From the NCBI RefSeq assembly GCF_963664135.1, contig NZ_OY760905.1:992001-1056000 (forward strand): 64,000 nucleotides of DNA. The letters run 5' to 3'. The position numbers were made by a program, and so were the translations under genes. Below the pieces are notes generated by a model. That model had not been told where the DNA came from. It did not search any database and saw only the letters and a list, made by a program, of their open reading frames with translations. Every line of letters starts with the position of its first letter. Position 1 is the first letter of the stretch. This DNA is from an uncultured Acetobacterium sp. (GTDB taxonomy: Bacteria > Bacillota > Clostridia > Eubacteriales > Eubacteriaceae). This document shows positions 45,793 to 54,365 of the stretch, in pieces.

Positions 45793-45820
45793 AAAAAACA
45801 ACGATCTTACTCGTTGTTTT
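45793..45820 (-). terminator. Terminator on minus strand before DUF4391-A
   Basis: AAAACAACGA pairs with TCGTTGTTTT, with six T on the minus strand. It directly follows the doubtful 67-codon frame at 45838-46041 and is some evidence that this stretch is transcribed. Confidence 0.6.
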
Positions 45821-45837
45821 AGCTGTCGATCAATAGT

Positions 45838-46041
45838 TTATTTAAAACGATGCGACAAATTGTTAATCACTTGTCGGTACTTCTTCATCTCAGGATCCCT
45901 TAATTTGAATTCTTCATATTGGCGTCCAATTGATATTTTTTTCTTCCCTGATAATCTATCTTTTGACTCTTTAGGCAGCTTGCTGATATAATAAACCCAT
46001 AAATCTAGGAGGTTTTTAAATGGGATCAAAAAAATCATCAA
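45838..46041 (-). CDS. Possible small basic protein or gene fragment
   Basis: A 67-codon frame ending KLRDPEMKKYRQVINNLSHRFK, protein-like and basic, followed by a terminator. Its first codons overlap the promoter and start of the divergent gene at 46020, and no good ribosome site is seen, so it may be the remnant of a longer gene. Confidence 0.25.
   Translation of the reverse strand: MMIFLIPFKNLLDLWVYYISKLPKESKDRLSGKKKISIGRQYEEFKLRDPEMKKYRQVINNLSHRFK
45963..45992 (+). promoter_or_regulatory. Promoter of the small membrane protein gene
   Basis: TTGACT (45963-45968), 18 bases, TATAAT (45987-45992), with GGAGG at 46007. Confidence 0.6.
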
Positions 46042-46331
46042 AACCTGTCAATTCAGGTCAATCTAAAACAGAGAATATTACCCCTGGCAAAGATAAAGCC
46101 CAGCAATACGTAGAAATGGGTGTCTGCGGTTTATTATTCGCCTTTATGCTTTATAATTTCTTCAAGGGTCTGCCAATTTACGATCTACTTGCCGTCTTCT
46201 GGTTATTTTGGGGATTGAACAATCTGCTTATGCATCGTGCGACCAAAACAGCTCAAACCAAAGTCTCGGCAATTTTGGGAATTGCGGCTGGTGCCCTTTT
46301 CACTGCTGCATATCTGGTTCAAACCTGGTAG
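46020..46331 (+). CDS. Small membrane protein, unknown
   Basis: A 103-residue protein. The first 30 residues are polar and Lys/Ser-rich (GSKKSSKPVNSGQSKTEN); two to three hydrophobic segments follow (VEMGVCGLLFAFMLYNFF; IYDLLAVFWLFWGLNNLLM; AILGIAAGALFTAAYLV). I do not recognise a family. It stands between the two DUF4391 genes in the opposite direction, with its own promoter, GGAGG site and terminator. Confidence 0.65.
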   Translation: MGSKKSSKPVNSGQSKTENITPGKDKAQQYVEMGVCGLLFAFMLYNFFKGLPIYDLLAVFWLFWGLNNLLMHRATKTAQTKVSAILGIAAGALFTAAYLVQTW

Positions 46332-46392
46332 TTATCGGGTTTTATTGCAAAAACAATGTTCATCCAGGTTTTTATATCAGCTTTTGTATATT

Positions 46393-46422
46393 AAAAACAG
46401 CGACGCCCATCGCTGTTTTTTA
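46393..46422. terminator. Bidirectional terminator
   Basis: AAAAACAGCGA pairs with TCGCTGTTTTT between convergent genes. Confidence 0.8.
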
Positions 46423-46444
46423 TCTTTTACACAAATGTATTAAT

Positions 46445-47251
46445 TCAGTTTTCTGACCACTCCTTCATTTTGGTAGCCATATTGGGAAAAAAAGGCCGGA
46501 TGGTTTTAGCGGTATTCTGGTCATCTTCCTTACTGTCTAATCGGACGAGTTCTATATGACCAGATCGAGGGGTTCCCAGGCGCTGCCTTTCATTTTTCGC
46601 TTTTTCCAGTTCCGATGTTAACTTTAGTTGATGTCCAAACTCAACTTCTTTATTGATCTGATCTTCAAGTTCTTTAATCGTAACTTCCAATTCTTTCAAC
46701 TTTTGCTGATCATCCGTTGGTTCCACCTTAACCACTTGTTCGGACCTTTCAGTTTTAACCGGCCAGTGTTTCTCTGGCAGGGGTTTTCCGGTAATCTGCA
46801 TAAAAAAGTTTGCATAAACCTGGTCCAGGTTTTCGCCTTCAATCCGCAATGATAGTTCTTTTGCAATCATCCAGTTGGACTGGTAATAATTCTGACAGTA
46901 AAACTGTCCCAGCTGTTCTTTCAAATTCTGATGATCACAGCACCAGTATTGTCCCCAATCTTCATAGCGAGTGATGAATATGGTATGTTGATCCATTTCA
47001 CGATTAACAATTTCCATGAGTTGAGGTCCAATCGCCTGTCGCTTTAAAACAATCTCAACAATGGCAATTTTTTTAACATCCTGCCCAGCTGCAATGGCGA
47101 TTGTTTCCGGCGAAAGGGTGTTAGTCCAGATAATGCTTCCGATCTCATCAACAAATGTCTTTTTTAAAGAGGCGCTGTTATTTAAATACTTATAAAATAG
47201 CTCTTTGGGCATGGACCTGTAGACTTTGGTGGTTTCCGGCAAATCAAACAT
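46445..47251 (-). CDS. DUF4391 family protein, copy B
   Basis: A 268-residue paralogue of 44826-45644: VYRSMPKELFYKYLNNSASLKKTF, IIWTNTLSPETIAI, VVEIVLKR in the form IVEIVLKRQAIGPQLMEIVNRE, ITRYEDWGQYWCCDHQ, a coiled coil (KELEVTIKELEDQINKEVEFG), and the ending TIRPFFPNMATKMKEW. The conserved N-terminal half and C-terminal tip against a variable linker suggest that both ends make contacts. AAGGAG precedes the ATG. No partner gene follows in its own direction other than those described. Confidence 0.8.
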   Translation of the reverse strand: MFDLPETTKVYRSMPKELFYKYLNNSASLKKTFVDEIGSIIWTNTLSPETIAIAAGQDVKKIAIVEIVLKRQAIGPQLMEIVNREMDQHTIFITRYEDWGQYWCCDHQNLKEQLGQFYCQNYYQSNWMIAKELSLRIEGENLDQVYANFFMQITGKPLPEKHWPVKTERSEQVVKVEPTDDQQKLKELEVTIKELEDQINKEVEFGHQLKLTSELEKAKNERQRLGTPRSGHIELVRLDSKEDDQNTAKTIRPFFPNMATKMKEWSEN

Positions 47252-47777
47252 GGAATCTCCTTCTTGTAATCAATATCAGACGTTTGCTAAAGTTCGAGTG
47301 CATCGAATAAAAAGCCTTTGATAGTAGCTGGGCAAACCCATCAACAAAGCTTACGATGCTTGCGTAATTACCCGGACAAAGCATGCGGATAATCATCACT
47401 TGGTTTCTTATTTTCCAATTTTTATTCAATTCAGTTTGCACCGTTCATTGCCCTATACTTACCCAAATATACCAGCAATATTAAATCCTTACCCAGTATT
47501 ATTTTCAAGTTCCCAAATTTATCACTTTGGAGTGGAAAATACCAGTTTAAATTGCTGTTTGACACAAATATTTCCTCTGTTTTTTTAAAAAACGATTCGT
47601 TAATTGCTATTTTTTATTTATCACGATATTTTTTATCAATTACCTTGAAAATCAGGCCATTTAAATGTACAATATGAGCCATATCATTGTGTTTTCTTGC
47701 CCGTAGGCATCATCATTATTCGTTCATTGTTAAAATAAAAAGAGATCGTTAATCAGTACATAAAGGAGGTGGACATT

Positions 47778-48842
47778 TTGTATTCAAATAAAAGCTGGTA
47801 CTCCCATATTATTGTTTATTTATGGATTGCCGTTGGGGTCTCTTCCATTGTGACACTAATTAACCTTAACTTCTCCCAGTTAGATCCCCTGACCTTCCTG
47901 TTGGAACGGTTTTTGTTGCCCCTCCTGCTAGAGATTACGATTATCCTGATTCTTAAACAGCTCATCCGAACCCACAATAATGTTACCCCCTATTATATTG
48001 TATTCGGAACACTAACGATCGTATCAATTTTAATGATGGTTCATTATCCGGTTATCTTTATTATGCTCCCACTATTTTTTATGCCAGTGTTGATTTCCAT
48101 TTTTTTTATCGATCAGCGACTGATCCATTTTACTTTTATTCTGACCCTGACCGTATTTATTATTATGAAATTTTTGTTTCCGCCTTTAACGGTCATGACC
48201 GCGATTGAATTTACTACTTTTTTAGCTATTCTTACCTGTACCTATTTGCTGGCCCGGGAATTAACTAAACGCTTTTCGGGGGTATATAGTGATATGGTTC
48301 TTTCCGTGGAAAAAGAAAAAGAACTGCTGTATCGCAACATCTATATGGAAAAGCTAACAAAAATGGATTTAGCGACTAATTTATACAACCATAAAACCTT
48401 TCATGAATATCTGGAAGAACTGGTGACCCAGTGCAAAAGCCAGCCTTTTGATTTATCCCTGGGGTTAATGGATCTGGATCTTTTCAAAGGAATTAATGAC
48501 CGCCAGGGCCATTGTAACGGGGATGTGGTGATCTCCACCGCTGCGACCATTATTCTGGATAACCTGGAAGCTAATGATTTTGCCGCCCGCTATGGTGGTG
48601 AAGAATTTGCGGTGATCTTTACTGAAAAATCACCAGATGCCTGTCTAGAAATTTTGGAGAAGATCAGACGGGATCTGGAAACCGCGGTTTTTGAAACCAT
48701 GCCTGAAGAGGTGGTTACCATGAGTATTGGCTTTACACCTTTTACCCCGATGATGAGTAAAACCGACTTATTTGAAGCTGCCGACGCCAGCCTGTATGCC
48801 GCCAAAGAAAACGGCCGCAACCAGATTCAATGTGCATCTTGA
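47778..48842 (+). CDS. Membrane diguanylate cyclase (GGDEF)
   Basis: A 354-residue c-di-GMP synthase. About six membrane spans fill residues 8-170 (IIVYLWIAVGVSSIVTLI through FTTFLAILTCTYLLA). The GGDEF domain starts near residue 195 (KMDLATNLYNHKTFHEYLE), has LGLMDLDLFKGINDRQGH for metal and substrate, and the active site YGGEEFAVIF. I see no RxxD inhibitory site before GGEEF, so product feedback is probably absent. The start is TTG 47778, eight bases after AAGGAGGT; a GTG at 47769 would overlap that site. The 47252-47777 gap is AT-rich with no further feature recognised. Confidence 0.88.
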   Translation: MYSNKSWYSHIIVYLWIAVGVSSIVTLINLNFSQLDPLTFLLERFLLPLLLEITIILILKQLIRTHNNVTPYYIVFGTLTIVSILMMVHYPVIFIMLPLFFMPVLISIFFIDQRLIHFTFILTLTVFIIMKFLFPPLTVMTAIEFTTFLAILTCTYLLARELTKRFSGVYSDMVLSVEKEKELLYRNIYMEKLTKMDLATNLYNHKTFHEYLEELVTQCKSQPFDLSLGLMDLDLFKGINDRQGHCNGDVVISTAATIILDNLEANDFAARYGGEEFAVIFTEKSPDACLEILEKIRRDLETAVFETMPEEVVTMSIGFTPFTPMMSKTDLFEAADASLYAAKENGRNQIQCAS

Positions 48843-48984
48843 CTCTGGTCTTGCATCTGATAACGTTTATGCTGACGTGAAAATAGCTCACGGTGAACAA
48901 TTGATTATAAAAGCGGTTCTGGTTTATTTTGCTTTCTATATTATTTTAGTCCCGAATTCGGCAAACAGAAACTTTTCCACTAAC

Positions 48985-49036
48985 AAAAAAAGACTAAGAC
49001 CGATTCCACGTTTTTCCCTGTAGAATCGGTCTAGTC
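48985..49036 (-). terminator. Terminator of copy A
   Basis: GACTAAGACCGATTC pairs with GAATCGGTCTAGTC; seven T follow on the minus strand. The copy B stem has different bases that still pair. The stop codon of the small frame lies in its 5' arm. Confidence 0.85.
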
Positions 49037-49054
49037 CAAAATCTCTGTTGTCAT
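49031..49054 (-). CDS. Seven-codon frame MTTEILD, copy A
   Basis: AGGAGG about ten bases before ATG, then codons for MTTEILD and TAG. Copy B encodes the same peptide with a silent Leu change (TTG to TTA) and another stop (TGA). Too short for family analysis; whether it is translated is unproven. Confidence 0.4.
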   Translation of the reverse strand: MTTEILD

Positions 49055-49494
49055 CCGTTTGGATTCCTCCTATGATTTTTTTACCAAAAATCTTCTTTTT
49101 CATTGTTTCTGTAAACTTTACCAACTTTTTACTTTTAAGATTCGATTTGTTTGATACTCACTGGATTATTATTTACTGGATTCTTTACTTGATATTTTTG
49201 ATTTAAGAACATTTTCTCTTTTCCAATTATTAATTGGACATGATTTGCAGAAACCGTGAGAACTTTTCTTTTTTTCATTCATACTTTTCATTCGTCGTTC
49301 ATTTAATTCGTTGTGAGGTTGCCTTCTTGTCTTAATTTCATTACAATCTGTTTTTAACAAATTTTTTCTTTGCCTTTAATCTAAATGATTTATCTTAAAC
49401 AATTTTTTAGGTTGTCTCTGATTAATTCTTTTATCTTATTGGCCAGTTGGTTCTTATTTACTTTTAAATGATCAGGTGATCTTTGATTAATTGT

Positions 49495-49545
49495 ATTATA
49501 TCACCTTTTTGAAATAAGTAAACAGTTTTTTTGTAAACGTTTGTA
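49495..49545 (-). promoter_or_regulatory. Promoter and cre-like site of copy A
   Basis: Minus-strand TTTACT (49517-49522), 16 bases, TATAAT (49495-49500). Just upstream, TGTAAACGTTTGTA (49532-49545, plus strand) fits the CcpA cre consensus TGWAARCGYTWNCA at all but one position. Confidence 0.6.
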
Positions 49546-49641
49546 CGAAAATTGTGTATTACTTTTTACAGCTTTGTAAATGCTTTCAGAAGCCATTTTC
49601 GCTAGATTGATCCTGGATCGGTCCGCTTCTTTTTTTAAGTC

Positions 49642-50118
49642 TTATTTAAGATCCTCATGAATTGCCAGAACTGGACAGGGTGCTTCTGAAATCACTCGCT
49701 GGGTCACCGAGCCGGTGAAAAAGCGCTTAATCTTAGACATCCCCCGGTTTCCCATGACAATTAAATCAAAGCCTTCATCTTTGGCCAGTTCTAATATCTC
49801 GATGGACGGTTCCCCGGTTAACACTGTTTTTTCCAGATCAATGCCGGAAAAATCAAAAGCCGACACAATCTGATCCAGCAATTCAGCGGCCTTTTCTTCC
49901 AACTGCGACATAATCTCCATTTCCACCCCGCCGGCCGAGATGATGGAGCCATCCACCTGATGCCAGAAGTTTTGGTTTCGTCCATAACCGGTGACATGAT
50001 TCTCTTCGACAACCATAAGCAGAGTCATTGAGAACTTGTATTCTCTTGCGATTTCCAGGGCTTTTTTAAGAGCATTGATGGATGCCTTGGAACCATCGAT
50101 GGGTACCAGTAATTTCAT
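49642..50118 (-). CDS. Universal stress protein UspA
   Basis: A 158-residue Usp with the ATP-binding pattern: MKLLVPIDGSKASINALKKAL at the N-terminus (the Asp contacts adenine) and MGNRGMSKIKRFFTGSVTQRV near residue 130, the GxxGx9GS loop. It probably binds ATP and acts in stress survival. Two ATGs overlap; 50118 lies eight bases after GGAGGA, the other only two, so 50118 is preferred. It stands alone. Confidence 0.93.
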   Translation of the reverse strand: MKLLVPIDGSKASINALKKALEIAREYKFSMTLLMVVEENHVTGYGRNQNFWHQVDGSIISAGGVEMEIMSQLEEKAAELLDQIVSAFDFSGIDLEKTVLTGEPSIEILELAKDEGFDLIVMGNRGMSKIKRFFTGSVTQRVISEAPCPVLAIHEDLK

Positions 50119-50310
50119 GATCATATCCTCCGTTTTTTTAATTGTTTATACCAACTTTGTCTATCCAGATTATTGATTGTTCGGCTGCCGTTTTAAGAAT
50201 TATATAGGGTCTGTTTATTATGTACCCATTTACACTCAAACTCAAACGATCTGTTTTTCCTTCGTATCAGAAATCCTCAGTCAAGTTCTTTTTTATTTTA
50301 TTCTTGATAA

Positions 50311-50350
50311 CTAAAAAAACACCCGGCGATTTTTGGGCTCGCCGGGTGTC
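50311..50350 (-). terminator. Terminator after third ChW gene
   Basis: ACACCCGGCGA pairs with TCGCCGGGTGT, very GC-rich, followed by seven T on the minus strand. The 50119-50487 gap holds nothing else that I can name. Confidence 0.85.
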
Positions 50351-50487
50351 AGAGGTATTACTTAACAAATTCTTTTCGAATGATTTGTAATCCAGCTTTG
50401 ATCTCTAAGTACTGGGTCTATTCTATTAGCGAGGGATCTCAGTCATTGGTCTTGCCATCACACTGCTTACCTTGATGAACTATCTAG

Positions 50488-52581
50488 TTAATTTGCACGT
50501 GTTACCCTAATGGTGTAAGTTCGGGGTAATTTTCCAGTTTCTGTTGCAACCACCGTAATGAGTGTTTCTGCACCTGCTGTTAATGAAATCGGATCAGATG
50601 CTTGCCCAGAGTTGACGGGGTCAGTATTTACAGTAATGGTACCGGTTCCAGTGGGTGTCACGGTAATCGCAGCCACAGCATTTGCTACGGTTACCCCGGG
50701 ATAGTCACTTGCTCCGCTGTTAAATGTATAACTATTCGGGGTTCCACTGAGTTCCAGCCCGGTCAGTTCTGCCGTTGTTGCCTGAGTATAGGCCGCACTG
50801 GTGATCGCACTGTTATAATAACCACCCCGGGTGGCAATGGCCTTTACTGTTACGTTGCTACTAATCGCAATTTCTCCCGAGTCCCCAGTTATTTTTGTTG
50901 TACTCTGTCCAACGGATGCCATCGTCGGGTCTGATCCATCAGTCGTGTAGTAGATGGCGTCTGCTCCTTGGGCGGAAATAATTACCGTTGTCGGAAATGC
51001 AACTGCTCCGGTGGGGCTGATAACTGGCTGAGACTGGGTAGGCGTTGGTTCTGGTGGTGGTGGCATGGTCGGCGGAACAGTAACCTCCGGCCATACCAAA
51101 TAAGCAAGCGGACGTGTTGCGAAGATGACACCATTGGCCTGAATATCAGCCTGTTGTATGGTTCCCGAACCTGTGAAGGTAGCTCCCGATCCTGCAATCA
51201 GCATGTTAATGATATAAGCAGTCGGTGTGATTGCTACATGGCTATTTGGTGCCGTTGGACTAACCGTCAGTTGCTGAACGCGGCAGCCAGATGATAAGGT
51301 AGCTGTAGTACCAGGTGTAAACAAAGTAAGGCCACCAAGGGAGCCGCCAACGGTAGCCGTTCCATTGGTATCTACACCAAATAGCATCGTTCCCCCTCCA
51401 GCTGGAGGGGTTGCGGTGAGCTGTGTTCCGTCTGGTAAGGAAATTGAGTTCGATATTTGCTCGAAAATGGATTCTACCGAAACACTTTGATTCGTAGGGA
51501 AAATGGTTTTGGCGGCCAGGCTTTCCTTTGGCGTAACAGGCGATATTATGATCGTACCGTCAACAATATCATCTTTAATGACAATCTTTTGTAAAATCTG
51601 TATTGGTTGTCCATCACTCGTCGCATCGGCTGTGATTTCTTCTGTCGCTTCCACTGTCTGCTCTTCGCCAATAAACAGGTCGCCATTGATGTGAAGATTC
51701 TGGATGGTTACCCCATCGGCTTTAACGATCACGTCACCATTGATTTCCTCGGTGCCGCTTGCCGGGCCATAGATACCAGCAGTGTCATAAATCACTGCCG
51801 GTTCTTTTTTTACCAGCTTGTCAAAGGCACTTTGGATGGCCGCGGTGGCCGCTTTGATTTCTTTAATGGTGTTGCCTTCAAAGGTAACGGTATGGTTAGT
51901 CATTGCGGTCTGCAGATCGGCCCAGGTACTGGGCGTATAGTCTTTTTCGGTCAGACTGGTGATTGCTGCAACTAATGTCTTATAAGCTTCCAGTTCCGGG
52001 TTGCTGTCGGTTTTAAGAATCTTCACCTGAACGGCTTCCAGGCGCTGACCGCTGCCGGTGGTTCCCAACTGAGCGCCGTCCTGGAGCCAGTCATCATCTG
52101 CCGCTGGCAGATTGCCCACATTCTGGGCATGACCGCGATATAAAACACTGTAGCCGTTGGACGCATCGCCATTGGCATCCAACAACACGATTTTAATCGC
52201 CTCAATCCGCAGGCTTTCCCCCTTAGTTCCGGCAAATTCGCCATCTTTGGCCCAGCTGGCGGGATCTTCCAGATTATAGAGCCAGCCCTTATCCTGAACA
52301 TGAACATTGTACCGGATCTGCATCCCCGCCGGCACGGTTCCCGTTAATTTAAACTGAAACCCTTCAATCCGCAGGCTTTCCCCCCGGGTTCCCAACTCTG
52401 TCGGGCCGTCAATATAACTGTTATCCAATTGCGGCACGTTGCCCTTGTTCTGAACATGACCCCGATAGGCCACGCCCATTTCACCGGTTGCTTCCTCAGC
52501 AAACACACTGACGGAAAAGACTGAAGCCAGCATCATAACCATGACAATGATGACCACCTGTCTCACGCAAATTTTTTTCAT
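50488..52581 (-). CDS. ChW-repeat surface protein with FIVAR and CHB_HEX
   Basis: A 697-residue secreted protein. Signal peptide (VVIIVMVMMLASVFSVSVFA) to residue 29. Three ChW repeats at about 33-185 (GVAYRGHVQNKGNVPQ; RYNVHVQDKGWLYN; LYRGHAQNVGNLP), then a FIVAR-type helical segment (ITSLTEKDYTPSTWADLQTAM), the beta-rich module shared with the 31197 protein (GTEEINGDVIVKADG...LHINGDLFIG), a CHB_HEX domain (DAIYYTTDGSDPT) and a C-terminal cadherin-like beta sandwich (LTGLELSGTPNSYTFNSGAS). It has the same N-terminal plan as the 31197 protein, with different end domains, so the genes appear to diversify by domain exchange. Confidence 0.88.
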   Translation of the reverse strand: MKKICVRQVVIIVMVMMLASVFSVSVFAEEATGEMGVAYRGHVQNKGNVPQLDNSYIDGPTELGTRGESLRIEGFQFKLTGTVPAGMQIRYNVHVQDKGWLYNLEDPASWAKDGEFAGTKGESLRIEAIKIVLLDANGDASNGYSVLYRGHAQNVGNLPAADDDWLQDGAQLGTTGSGQRLEAVQVKILKTDSNPELEAYKTLVAAITSLTEKDYTPSTWADLQTAMTNHTVTFEGNTIKEIKAATAAIQSAFDKLVKKEPAVIYDTAGIYGPASGTEEINGDVIVKADGVTIQNLHINGDLFIGEEQTVEATEEITADATSDGQPIQILQKIVIKDDIVDGTIIISPVTPKESLAAKTIFPTNQSVSVESIFEQISNSISLPDGTQLTATPPAGGGTMLFGVDTNGTATVGGSLGGLTLFTPGTTATLSSGCRVQQLTVSPTAPNSHVAITPTAYIINMLIAGSGATFTGSGTIQQADIQANGVIFATRPLAYLVWPEVTVPPTMPPPPEPTPTQSQPVISPTGAVAFPTTVIISAQGADAIYYTTDGSDPTMASVGQSTTKITGDSGEIAISSNVTVKAIATRGGYYNSAITSAAYTQATTAELTGLELSGTPNSYTFNSGASDYPGVTVANAVAAITVTPTGTGTITVNTDPVNSGQASDPISLTAGAETLITVVATETGKLPRTYTIRVTRAN

Positions 52582-52650
52582 CTTTTCACCTTTCTTTTTT
52601 TTAATCTAACCATTCATCACCAAACGCCACTATCCGATGTTTAATAATTT

Positions 52651-52695
52651 ATTATAACACCGCTTGTTATTTTTTTAAACCAACAAAAAGGAGTA
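52651..52695 (-). promoter_or_regulatory. Promoter of the third ChW gene
   Basis: Minus-strand TTTAAA (52674-52679), 17 bases, TG-T-TATAAT (extended -10, 52651-52656). TACTCCTTTTT (52685-52695) lies ten bases upstream of -35, resembling one TACGCCTTT box of the other two ChW promoters; the second box is not recognisable. Confidence 0.5.
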
Positions 52696-52730
52696 GATTT
52701 AAAGATACGCCAATAAAAATCATATTTTGT

Positions 52731-52770
52731 CGCTCTAAGTCGCTCTAAGTCTCTCTAAGTCTGATTAAGT
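52731..52770. repeat. Four tandem 10-bp repeats
   Basis: CGCTCTAAGT, CGCTCTAAGT, CTCTCTAAGT, CTGATTAAGT: four units of exactly ten bases, one helical turn, about 40 bases upstream of the TACTCC half-site of the ChW promoter. Confidence 0.7.
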
Positions 52771-52782
52771 GCTAACAACCTA

Positions 52783-52823
52783 AAAAAAAGCGGTTTGATC
52801 ATTTCCGATCATCCCACTTTTTA
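52783..52823 (-). terminator. Terminator after nuclease-like gene
   Basis: AAAAAGTGGGATGATC and GATCAAACCGCTTTTT arms with an eight-base T run on the minus strand; imperfect stem. Confidence 0.6.
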
Positions 52824-52855
52824 TTTGCTAATCGTATTTAATTAAACACCTTGGC

Positions 52856-54157
52856 TTATTCAAATATCTTTATTTTTAACTCATCGGCACTGGCAGGATC
52901 CAGTTGATCAATGATATTTAAATTTTCCAGGGCAATTTTTCTGGTAAATAAATAACGTACCCGTTCTTCAAATGCTGCTGGAAAAGCTTCCGCCAAGCTG
53001 AGATCCCGGGCAATGGCCCGACTTCGGCCCTTGCCATTATTGTAACACAGCACCCACTTGTCCTGGGTAATACTCAGCACATCGGCGGTGTTGGTTGGTC
53101 CCGGGGTAAGATAGGCGGTCATCGCCTGTTTGGCTTTTTCGGTGGTATCGCCACAACCAACGGTCAGAAAAACACACTCCGGATTCTCTCCCAAGGCTTC
53201 GACAAAGGCTTCTCTGGAGCCCTCCAACAGCTGAAGCAACGCATCACCGATTTTATCATTTGTTTCAAAACAGCCGATCCGTTTTCGGGCGTTTAAACTA
53301 TCAAAACATTCTTCTTTTAAACCCGCAACCAGTTTGCCGTCTTCCGTAAAGAGGAATTGGGAATAGTTGTAAAAATCACCAGTGATGCCGGAACCGAATT
53401 CATAGGCGATAATCTGTTGTTTTTTTTCGTCATATTTACAGCCGAAGCGGCGACGATGCTGCTCACCCTTGGCGGTTGCCTTGGTTTTCAGACCATTGGC
53501 TTCAATATAGTAGCCCTTATTCTTCTTATTATTATAAAGATTTTTGCGATATCCCGATTTGTATGCCTGCCATGAATACTTGCATTCAATCAGAACCATG
53601 CGGTGCTTGCCATTGTGCTTCGCTTTGGAAATAGCTACCATGTCCATTCGCCCTAAAGGCGTATTGTCTGGCGCGTAGTTCAAATCCACACAATACCAGT
53701 CCGAATCGGCACTGGCATTGTTATTGCAGGCAATGATGCCCTGGTATTTTTGACCTAGCGGCCCTGCTTTTGCTTCAATGGGGGCGCTTTCAACCAATGC
53801 ATTTTCGACATTTTCCTTGAATTCCGGATAGGATTCCACAAACGCCTGAACAAATTCCGGATTAAATGGAAAGATCATGGTATCCGATTTCTGGGTAAAC
53901 TTGAGGCCGCAGAATGCGGTTCGATCAATAAAGAATTTACTGATTCTAACCTGGCATTTCTGGCCTTCAGTATAAACCAGTTCCATCATATTTTTTCCCC
54001 AGTAATAAATGATGATGCTTTCATCCCGGATGCTTAAAAATAACTCTTTATTCTGAATAACCCTATTTTTTAAAAAGGCTTCCACTTCCGGAACCTTTAA
54101 AAGATTTTCGATGTTTCCTCTTGACAAATAAATTTCCTCCGATATTTTAGTGTACAT
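52856..54157 (-). CDS. PD-(D/E)XK nuclease-like protein, unknown
   Basis: A 433-residue soluble protein without a family that I can name. The middle contains PLGRMDMVAISKAKHNGKHR followed by MVLIECKYSW: an Asp, then after about 18 residues E-C-K, the spacing of a PD-(D/E)XK nuclease core. N- and C-terminal regions carry no known motif; Cys residues are scattered (CGLKF, IGCFETN, VGCGDTTEK). Such proteins are often sequence-specific or defence nucleases, but no modification enzyme is adjacent. The ATG at 54157 has a GAGGAAAT site. Copy B of the 500-nt RNA ends 138 bases upstream and reads toward it. Confidence 0.55.
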   Translation of the reverse strand: MYTKISEEIYLSRGNIENLLKVPEVEAFLKNRVIQNKELFLSIRDESIIIYYWGKNMMELVYTEGQKCQVRISKFFIDRTAFCGLKFTQKSDTMIFPFNPEFVQAFVESYPEFKENVENALVESAPIEAKAGPLGQKYQGIIACNNNASADSDWYCVDLNYAPDNTPLGRMDMVAISKAKHNGKHRMVLIECKYSWQAYKSGYRKNLYNNKKNKGYYIEANGLKTKATAKGEQHRRRFGCKYDEKKQQIIAYEFGSGITGDFYNYSQFLFTEDGKLVAGLKEECFDSLNARKRIGCFETNDKIGDALLQLLEGSREAFVEALGENPECVFLTVGCGDTTEKAKQAMTAYLTPGPTNTADVLSITQDKWVLCYNNGKGRSRAIARDLSLAEAFPAAFEERVRYLFTRKIALENLNIIDQLDPASADELKIKIFE

Positions 54158-54295
54158 AATTGCATTGAAAGTCCATGAGTTTTCAACAATTATGAAGTGC
54201 TGTCTCGACGGATTCTAAATTTTACAATTAACTTTTATTATAACTTTTGTTCGCAAAAGGTGCAATCCTTTATTTTAATAACTGCAGACAGCTCC

Positions 54296-54347
54296 AAAAA
54301 AAGACTAGAGCCGATTTTACATTTCTATCTGCAAAACCGGCTCAGTC
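54296..54347 (-). terminator. Terminator of copy B
   Basis: GACTAGAGCCG.TTTT pairs with AAAA.CGGCTCAGTC; T run on the minus strand. Confidence 0.85.
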
Positions 54348-54365
54348 TAAAATCTCTGTTGTCAT
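54342..54365 (-). CDS. Seven-codon frame MTTEILD, copy B
   Basis: AAGGAG ten bases before ATG, then MTTEILD and TGA. Peptide identical to copy A. Confidence 0.4.
   Translation of the reverse strand: MTTEILD

Larger units (their letters stand above)
48985..49488 (-). ncRNA. About 500-nt transcription unit, copy A
   Basis: A minus-strand unit with its own promoter (-35 AGTAAA complement at 49517-49522, -10 at 49495-49500) and terminator (48985-49036), homologous to 54296-54778. Shared blocks, in order: TCAAAGATCA at the 5' end, TGGCCAAT, AAACAGATTG...GAAAT.AAG, AAAAAGTTGG, a TGAAAAAGAAGATTTTT hairpin, a ribosome site, and ATGACAACAGAGATTTT. A 63-codon frame with a TTG start (49169-49360) is not kept in copy B. 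I infer a regulatory RNA, perhaps with a tiny coding part. Confidence 0.6.

Noticed and set aside
47290..47400. GGGCAAACC, reminiscent of a c-di-GMP-I riboswitch, upstream of the diguanylate cyclase
   Set aside because: The following GNRA hairpin, GACGCAAAG and GGTTACCG parts are absent.
49169..49360. 63-codon frame inside RNA copy A, with GFCKSCP
   Set aside because: It starts at TTG without a ribosome site, and copy B keeps only a short related stretch (KTDCSEMK) before stopping.
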